A DNA stretch of 64,000 bases from Tipula vernalis. Lineage: Eukaryota > Arthropoda > Insecta > Diptera > Tipulidae. This document shows positions 56,395-64,000 of the stretch, piece after piece (the stretch's first letter is position 1; every line of letters begins with the position of its first letter). The translations under genes were made by a program, and so were the position numbers. Where the stretch lies: positions 248,492,764-248,556,763 of the forward strand of contig OY282559.1 in the NCBI GenBank assembly GCA_958295665.1, written 5' to 3'. Below the pieces are notes generated by a model that was given only the letters and a program-made list of their open reading frames with translations, was not told the origin of the DNA and did no database searches.

Positions 56395-59170
56395 ACGAAG
56401 GAAGCTATTTCCCCCAAGACCAACCTACAACACTAGGAGAAAGGCCTGGAGGGCTCTACATAAAATAAACAACAGAAAGACAAAGCGACGCTTGTGTGGG
56501 CAAACAAAGTCACCGAACAAAAGCCGGAAGGCCCTTCAGCTGGCCCACAGCTAAAAAGAATACGATCTCAGGAGGAAAGTCGCTATAAGAACGAAGCTTT
56601 ATGCTACCGTGCAATGACCAGTTCCAAAAAGATGACAGTATTATTGCTGTCAATTGGAGGAAGGGGCCTTAGCCACCACCTGCCTGAAAGTCCTGTCTGA
56701 TAACCCAGGACCTGTTCCGACTTGTCGGGATGGGGCCTGGTACAGGAATCAGGTAAAACTACCTGCTTGTGCAAATTAAAGGTATATGCTGCTTTACACT
56801 AAGGCAGTGGGGGAACTTGACTAGGTATGTCCAGGAGCCAGCCTTGATGTTATAGTTTCCTCTGTAGGTAGAGAGCTAGGGTGAGGATCCCTTCGGAGCT
56901 TAGCAATATGAAGGTGATATTCTAGTTGTTGCAAGTTGGTAACTCAGAATTGCCAATGGACACCTGGAAAGTTGCCAAACTCGAGGAGCCAAAGATTGAC
57001 TACAGTTCAGCCATCTTAATTTTAAACAGAGTCACTGACTGCACTGGAGAAAACTAATGGTACCGTAAACTATGGTTTCAGTGCAGTGACACTCAAAATA
57101 TACAAGAAGGACGTGGACAAGCCGGTGGCACCGAAGTCCGAGGAAATTGTGCTTGCCATCTAGGAGCTTTGAAGTAGTGGATAGCCAGGCGGCAACTCTA
57201 TCCACAGACATGGAAATGTCAATGTACTTGGAGTCATTGAAGAGGCTCTCAGAAGACTTCACATCAGGGGAGGACTCTGATTATGCTGCTCTCATCATAA
57301 AAATTGGTTAAAAAGGGACATATGTCGTCTTGATCCAGGAACCTTGGGTCACGGAAGACCGGGTGCTTGGGCTCAAGACTCCCGATTATAGATTAATGCA
57401 CGCAAAAAAAGAAGGTAGGGTTCGGTCATGCATTCTCATTAAAAATAATATAAGTTGTTTTTTGCTATCAAATTTCAGCAATGAAGACGTAGCAGCGGTT
57501 AGCATTGAAGTTGATAAATGAAACCTTAGCTTATGATGAAGTGGATATTCCACCAATCATTCTAGGTGAGCTAATCCAGGAGGCTCAGAAGCGCAAGGTT
57601 GGAGTAATCCTAGGGAGTAATGCAAATTTTCATCACACGTCTGGGGAAGTACGGAGACAAATGAACGAGGTGAGTTACTCCTTGATTCATATATATAATA
57701 CTCCCTTCATATATATAATTTAGGCAATAAGCCGACTTTTATAACTAGAAATAGACAGGAGGTATTGCATATTACACTTATCTCGAACTTTTTGATAGTC
57801 TATTAAACTGGAAAGTTTCCGAAGACCACTCCTTTTCGGATTATTGTTATCTTCAATTTTAAATGGACTTGGCTTCTCCAAAAAGTCCAATCACAGAAAT
57901 AGGAGGAAAACCAACTGGGATACCTTTAGAACAATTATAGGTAATTAACGACCAGTTCCGGTGCCAAAACCTCCAAAAACTGCGAAAAAGCTCGATGGCT
58001 TAGTGGACGAGTTGTCCGGCGCTTATAATGAAGCGATACTGGCCTCTAATCTTCTTAACAGGCCTAAGGATAAATCTCATAAACCCTGGTAGTCCAAGGA
58101 GATTCAACAAATACGTTAAAAATGCAAGAGACTCTTCAGAACAGCAAGAAAAACTAAAGCCGCTGTAGACTGGGACTCCTATAAGGAAGTCCCCAAAATT
58201 TACAAATATCAATTGAAAAGTGCCAAGAACAGATCTTGGAGACTTTACTCTGGCAAAATTCGGGAATCTTCGTAGATGTCTGGGCTATACAAAGTATGAA
58301 CCACTAATAGTACGGAATCGTTGGAACTTCTGCTGGAAAATCATTTTGCTGGTTGTTCCGAATCTGTACCTACCACATCAGTAGGTAATAGGGGTGGTGG
58401 CCTTGTAGGTCAAATTATTAACAGAAAAAGATCCTGTGGGCGATAGATAGTTTTAAATCGTATAAGTCGCCTGGACTCGAAACTACGGATCTAACCATTT
58501 CCTGGTTAGAGGTAATTTTCAAAGACAGCCTAGACATACCATATGTCACATTCCATCAGCAAATGGACGGAAGTGAAGTTGTATTTCTACCTAAGGCAGG
58601 AAAACGCTCACACTGCAATCCCAAAGACCTAAGACCAATTAGCTTGTCTTCCCTTCTTTTTAAAAACACTGGAAAGACAAATAGAAGCTGGTATTAGAGA
58701 ATTGTGCCGGAAAAGCTGTCTAAATCTCAACATGCTTATTGCAAGAGTAAATCTGTAGAGACTGCTCTTCATTCTCTTATATATTTCATTGTGAAATCTT
58801 TCGAGTATAGAGACTTCCATTGGATACTAAGCGGGCTTTAACAACGTACTTCGAGGGGCTACAACTCGGACACTTCCAAATCTGCACTCAAGTACTCTTA
58901 GTGAACTTATGCAAAATGCCCTGAGCATTCTATTATTATGGGCCAACGGCTGTGGGTTGAGTGTGAACCCACACAAAACCGAATTGATTCTGTTCTCTAG
59001 AAAATATAAACTTCCTAATATCGATTCTCCTACTTTAAATGGGTTCAGCTTGACTTTTAAAGATAAAGGGACGTTTCCGGGTCTCGTTTTGGATAGCAAA
59101 TGGGTCTCGTTTTGGATAGCAAAGGGAGGAACCCGAGTAGACTTTGTTTCTTCTCACTAAGTGTAGTCTA
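56395..59170 (+). mobile_element. R1/LOA-type LINE, decayed
   Basis: ORF1 traces at 56490-57180 (QLKRIRSQEESRYKNEALCY, DTWKVAKLEEPKIDYSSAIL). ORF2 endonuclease at 57305-57660 (VLIQEPWVTEDRVLGLKTPD, CILIKNNISCFLL, VGVILGSNANFHH). RT amino part at 57950-58800 (DGLVDELSGAYNEAILASNL, SYKSPGLETTDLTISWL, VVFLPKAGKRSHCNPKDLRP, ISLSS). RT carboxy part at 58900-59110 (LLLWANGCGLSVNPHKTELI, LFSRKYKLP). The palm with the YADD box is missing at about 58830. Many frameshifts. The fragment at 24831-25248 is the 3' end of a similar LINE. Confidence 0.75.
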
Positions 59171-59259
59171 TTATCAATGACAACATTCCGTTTTCGTAAT
59201 CGGTTAGAGTAACTTTCCCTTCAGAAATATTTATGATAGAGATTGGGGCAGAGGTGGCG

Positions 59260-59935
59260 TTAAGAGGCACAGGTTAAATAGGTCACGCTAAGCCAGTCCA
59301 AATGTCAACCTCACCTACGAGTAACGGCAAGATAACCGACTGCCGAGAACTTAGCAAATGATGTTCTCATCCAGGACCCACTATCAACTCATTCTGGTCG
59401 GAGTGGTAGATGTAACAAGACCAAACAACTAGCAATGCAGCACAACCATAATGAGAAAAATACTCCAGGTGGTACGCTGAATTATGCGGTAAATCCAAGC
59501 CCTACGGAGGTAGGCTCAATGGATTCTGGGGTGGGCCACTCATTGCTACCAGAAATCGTATTTGGAAGGAAGCCTAAACTTTCTAACTCACCATCACCCC
59601 TAGTTGGCTACTCCTCCCAAGCAGATAAAGAAAAAGAAATTGATGATCTTAGAAATAAATTGAACGAAATCCAGAGTTTTACTACCCAGCTACGCGACGA
59701 AGTTATGAAACCAAGATGGAAAACGAAGAGCTGAAAAAGGCTTTTCAAACAAAGGTTCCGGAGAGGCCTCAGGCTTTTATAAACAACTCTGAAGAACAAG
59801 AGTACCATACCGATGAAGAAAAACTCGAAAGAGAAACCGGACAATGCGCCTGAAAAAAAGGAAAGCCGAATCCTCGCCTGAAATTGATTATAGGCAACCA
59901 TCAACTAGTGGAAACATTAGAAATAAACAAGCGTT
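59260..59935 (+). pseudogene. Jockey-type LINE ORF1, 5' fragment
   Basis: The frame 59435-59734 contains NTPGGTLNYAVNPSPTEVGS and MDSGVGHS, resembling the start of ORF1 in the LINE at 2343-5858 (NTLGGRP, NPLSTEVGPMDS). A coiled-coil-like stretch follows (KEKEIDDLRNKLNEIQSFTT). After a frameshift near 59730 an acidic and basic stretch continues to about 59900. The rest of the LINE is absent. It is on the opposite strand to the 5' copy. Confidence 0.6.
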
Positions 59936-61275
59936 AGTGTGAGGATGTCTAAACTTTTTCGTGGGCTGATCAAATAAACAAGTCCCCGTAGTTTGGGATT
60001 CTTACAAATTTATGAATCATACACATACGATCAGATAGAAACGGAACATAAGTAACTGCACTCAACCGAGTTCAGAACCGACCATGCCAAATCATTTTGC
60101 TAACCTTGATTATCTTTTCTACAAACGGAATGTGGTATCTTACTAATCTTCTTCTAATATTTTATAGGTTTGTTGTCGGTGGAGCCTTCCGAACTTATGC
60201 CTGATCTGTTCCAGAAGTACAAAACAAATATTAAAAATAGAATCCTTGAAGATTAAACTCCACATCCCTTATCATTCCTTCCTTGCTGCCATTATTCCTT
60301 TCGTAATGCTCTATTTTATTGCATATAAAGACACTTAAAGCAACAAAAGCGCAAATATTTTGAATAAATTATGCATTTCCTTTTTAGGATCAGTTTTGCA
60401 GAATCAAAATCTTTTTCATTTGATAGGGGCGCCCGTGGGGTGACTTAATCTAAAGAATCCTATCTGCTGAAGGTAAAGGAATTCCGCACACGACATTTAA
60501 ATTTCGGTTAAACTTAAGTAGCCTTAGGTAATATTAGTCGAGCAACACCGTCAGTTTCGCTATAAACTGTTGAGAGCAACGGATATGTGCAAACTTAAAG
60601 TTTTTTCGTAAATTTATTCAACGTATTCTTTTTAAACTACAGCGAAAGGCAGAATATTCGTTCATTTGATGTTTTGTAATATAATGTGCGACGTTGAGAA
60701 TCTAAATGATTAAATTAAATTAAATCATTGCCACAATCATGCAGCATGAAAGGATTGATTATGATAAAATAAATGTTTCAACCACAAAATATTAGATAAA
60801 TGTTTGTAGATCTTTTGAACAGCGAGGTTTAAAGTCATTCATTAATTTATTATGCTGAGAGGACTCTTAGTTTTTCAAAATCACTACTAAAATATTGTTG
60901 GTGAATTGGAGTACATTAAAAAATAAAAGCCAGGAGCTTCAAACAAAATCTAGAATTAAGCGGTGTTCAATCTCTTTCAGAAAATAGTACATTGCTTTTA
61001 CCTAGACCTGACCAACTTTTATTGATACACCATCTAGCCGTTGTTCTACGCAAGTAAATGCAGCTTACCTGCTGAATTTTTATTTTCGCTACCTGAAAAC
61101 TAAAATAATATGATAAACCGAATTCATAACAATTATTTTCGACGTGCTTTGTTTAGCTACTACAGTTAAGCAGCTGCCACATTTGGAGTGTCTTTTTACG
61201 TCAAATTTTTAAAAAACTGAAATAATTCGATAAGCCGGCCACACTTCCAGAAGCCTAAGGATCGTGCCTTGAAAT
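59936..61275. other. No recognised gene
   Basis: AT-rich sequence with no coding similarity, splice-bounded frame or repeat that I could identify. Confidence 0.45.
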
Positions 61276-61279
61276 TCAA

Positions 61280-62355
61280 AACATGAATTTCAGAAATTTG
61301 GCGATTCATAAAATAAACGTTAATAACTCGGTAACAGCTTCAATCAACCAATTTTCTTCACAAAATCCACGAATAAATCACAATTCAATACCATCGCAAC
61401 GGAGAAATATAGTCTACATTAATCAACACTATAACAACCAGACACCATAAAACAATCAAAACTCGAGTTACTAAATACCACCTAGGCCAACTTATCCGAA
61501 ACCTGCAGTAGCAGCGGAGATTAACCCGTCTATTCAAACCAAACGAGTAAATTACATGAATAGACCAGCGTTTCAGAATAACAAGACACCAAAAAGAGAA
61601 CACTTTAGCTACGATGGACCCCAGAAGCAACAACGAATTATTTGGTCATTTGGAGACACAGGAGGAAGAAGAATATCATCAGCTAAATAAACTCAGCGGT
61701 GAATTTTAAGAGGAAAGCCTCTCTAGCGTACCATACTTAGACTGCAAAATAACAAAATACAACACCCTGAAATTTTTAATCGACACGGGATCCAATAAGA
61801 ATTTCATCAAACCGGAACTAGCTGAAGGAGCAATTCCCACTAATGTCCCGTTCAAAATAAAATCAGCGGAGCCTGACATCTAGATCAATAAAAAAAGATC
61901 TGAACAATTTTTCAAATACATGGGCATCAACACAATAACAGAGTTTTTTGTGCTACTTGGTCTAAAAACATTCGACAGAATAATCGGAGACGACGCTCTA
62001 AGGAACTTGGATCAATTAAAGACCGAAAAAGTAATATTTGGTTTATAACTCCAAATATCACTCAAGGAAAACCCACTCAAGCAAAAACACTCAGTTCAAA
62101 TAAACAACGTTGAAGTTAGACAGACAGACAGTCACCTATCTTCAGGAGCTAAACGAAACTTTCAAGAAATTATCACAAAATTTAAAACACTATTTAAACC
62201 AGTCAACAATATTGAATCAATCAATACTAATCTAAACACAAAAATAAAAACAACAACAGGTAAGCCAATCTACACGAAATCCTATCCATATCCATTCAGA
62301 ATGAGGCAAGAAGTGGAGAAGCAAATAGATCAATTTCTTAAGGATGAAATGGTAG
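61280..62355 (+). pseudogene. Third 17.6-like Gypsy fragment: gag end, protease, RT entry
   Basis: Pieces on the plus strand: gag end (RPTYPKPAVAAEINPSIQTK, RVNYMNRPAFQNNKTPKREH), protease (CKITKYNTLKFLIDTGSNKN, FIKPELAEGAI), the spacer before RT (FQEIITKFKTLFKPVNNIES) and RT entry (KPIYTKSYPYPFRMRQEVEK, QIDQFLKDEMV). RT breaks off at a run of G residues (62369-62378), where unrelated repeat DNA begins. Frames are interrupted several times. Confidence 0.8.
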
Positions 62356-62449
62356 TTTGGCTTCTATTGGGGGGGGGGGGAGGGGGCAAGTAACCTTCCA
62401 GTAGGGTGGCACATCATGTGAGCTATTCGTTGACAAAAAGGACAAATCT

Positions 62450-62870
62450 TTGACAAAAAATCTTAATCTAAGATGGAAAAGTAGGATTCCCGAGGGACAA
62501 AATCCCGCGGAACATAATCCCGAGGGATCAAATCCCGAAGGTACAAGATCCCGAGGGTACCAAATCCCGAGGATACATAATCCCAAGGGTACAAAATGCT
62601 GACAGTACAAAATCCCGAAGGGACAAAATCCCGAAGACAAAAAATCCCGTAATTTCGAGGAAATCCCGAAGAGCGCCACTTCTGGTGAAGGAAAACTTTA
62701 ATTTAAAGTAAAATAAAAATCAAAACTGGGATTTTCATTTTTCCAGAACCGGGGTTTTGAAAGCAGGATTATAAACAAATGAAATTTAAAAAGCGGGATT
62801 TTTTTGGGCACGATTTTAATTAAGTGGGATTTTAAAATGCGGGACATCGTCGTTACGATCCCGTTGTAAC
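62450..62870. repeat. Minisatellite array of GGGAYAAAATCCCGA units
   Basis: About twelve imperfect 16-18 base units (CCCGAGGGACAAAATC, CCCGAAGGTACAAGAT and similar) at 62488-62670, followed by GCGGGATTTT-type units on the other strand (62750-62850). The unit resembles the GCGAGATTTTRTAAT repeats at the ends of the MULE at 41118-42862. The minus-strand frame 62338-62679 with FCPSGI repeats is only its translation. Confidence 0.8.
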
Positions 62871-63795
62871 CTTCACTATTTTCGATGTTCGATTTTTGTC
62901 TGTATACATCTTTAAATCAAGGGAAAATTGCACCAATCATGCAACAACTAGGTTTTAGGAATTTTCATAGGCTTGTACGGGATAGTGCCCTCGCACAGAA
63001 CCTCGCAAAATCAAAATATCGAATAAACAAAATATCGAATACAATTTTTCCACAATTTCGAATTATAGAATATTGCTATAAAATTTTTCGAATTTTTTTA
63101 TCTCGAAACGCAAAAAATTCAAATTAACCTTTTTTTTAATTTAACTAGAAAATATTTTATTGAAATCATTACATTTCAGAAATTTCAAAAAAAAAAAATG
63201 CGGAAAAATGTTTTATCAATGTAAATGAAAAAAATCAATTTTAAGCACTTACATAACATGAAACAGTTGTGGTACATCTATCAGCAGAAGCGATACGAAT
63301 GATACAATTCCTTTGATCTGTGTCTACAAGGTTGACGAAGCATTTACCAATTTAACAAAAATTCGCGATCTGCTCCAATACATTCGCCGATTCTATACTA
63401 ACCCAACGAATTAAGCCAACCAAAACACAACTTGAAACATTTGTGGTGTATCTATCTGTAGAAGCGTGTGTGCACCCACTTTGACAATTGTGTTCTTGGA
63501 TTTTCGTTTTTCGGATTTCTTTCCTGAATTTTATGTTCTGATTTTTTTTTTTTTGTGTTTTTTCGGGAGACAGGTATACGTAAACAGTTATGATTTTGCA
63601 TAAAGTCATATAAATAGAATTATAAAAATTTATAAAATTATTTGTTTTAATATTTTAATATTTAATAATCGTATTATTTAATAAACAATCAAACTACAAA
63701 CAATTAAAAATTGCATCCTCGAACCCCGAATAATTAATATAATTTTGTAAAATTATTTGTGGCGCCGCAAAGAATTTTACAAAATCATATTATTT
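62871..63795. other. AT-rich interior of a probable transposon, no gene seen
   Basis: Contains a direct repeat at about 63262-63293 and 63435-63466 (GTATCTATC and AGAAGCG blocks) and TTCGAAAT-type tracts. No protein similarity was found in any frame. Confidence 0.4.
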
Positions 63796-64000
63796 ATTCG
63801 GGATTCGAGATAATTTGGGATTTTGATTTCGAAATTTTAAAAATTCGATATTTCGAAATTCGAGATTTTTAAATTCGAGATTTCGATTTCGAGATTATGA
63901 TTTCGATATGACGTTTGTCGAGATATTATACCCAACCCGGCTTGTATCCTGCGGATTTTGTATCTGCGGGATTTTGTCTCCCTCACGGAACAGCATATGC
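63796..64000. repeat. Inverted partner of the 62.5-kb array, cut by the window end
   Basis: Short tandem TTCGAGATTTCGAAAT-type units (63805-63905) are followed by TGCGGGATTTTGTCTCCCTC (63974 on), the reverse complement of the CCGAGGGACAAAATCCCG unit. The array probably continues outside the window. Confidence 0.6.

Noticed and set aside
62369..62379. Run of G residues as a possible quadruplex or assembly break
   Set aside because: A single G run cannot form a quadruplex alone; it may be a sequencing or junction artefact, and I cannot tell.
62338..62679. Cys/Phe/Gly-rich repeat protein on the minus strand
   Set aside because: It is the translation of the GGGAYAAAATCCCGA minisatellite.

Overview
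The window is nuclear DNA of an insect, most likely a fly (Diptera, probably Brachycera). It is AT-rich, has no operons or ribosome binding sites, and shows GT-AG introns. It carries an intronless C-type lysozyme with an arthropod TATA plus TCAGT promoter, and a dense load of insect transposable elements. The lysozyme (21542-21988) is the only gene that looks intact. Nearly everything else recognisable is decayed, nested mobile DNA.

Layout. 1-1.6 kb: AT-rich, empty. 1.76-8.49 kb, minus strand: a Gypsy element of CsRn1/Kabuki type (tRNA-Trp primer site, 5' LTR kept) split by a 3.5-kb Jockey-type LINE. 10.2-13.4 kb: diverged tandem repeats and two head-to-head copies of a repeat family with internal GAGTTG minisatellites. 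13.7-15.7 kb: a decayed DNA transposon with long inverted ends. 16.6-19.5 kb: LINE endonuclease, mariner-like and second Gypsy relics. 20.37-20.61 kb: a 246-bp MITE. 21.4-22.1 kb: the lysozyme gene. 23.4-27.7 kb: LINE reverse transcriptase, a mariner relic, a Tc1-like element whose left inverted end was hit by a LINE fragment, and a Gypsy relic. 28.9-32.8 kb: a nearly full-length but broken Ty1/copia element. 33.3-33.85 kb: a GTCY-type microsatellite element with an inverted sister copy at 45.57-45.87 kb.

34.03-40.09 kb is a 6-kb DNA transposon with CACTSAGAA ends and two minus-strand coding units with visible introns. 41.1-42.9 kb is a Mutator-like (MULE) element with FLYWCH and transposase domains and minisatellite inverted ends. 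43.8-52.8 kb is a 17.6/297-like Gypsy tandem (internal region, single LTR, internal region). A PIF/Harbinger element sits in the gag of the second copy and a tRNA-derived SINE lies downstream; both have clean target duplications. 52.9-54.2 kb is an inverted copy of the 12-kb minisatellite family. 55.9-56.4 kb is a mariner relic; 56.4-59.2 kb an R1/LOA-type LINE; 59.4-59.9 kb a Jockey-type ORF1 start; 61.3-62.35 kb another 17.6-like fragment. From 62.45 kb to the right edge runs an array of a motif related to the MULE ends.

The genes do not form a pathway. The biology is a small midgut-type lysozyme gene surviving among many layers of transposons. The most informative structures are the nested insertions, which give a relative chronology, and the Harbinger element, whose two genes lie in each other's introns on opposite strands.
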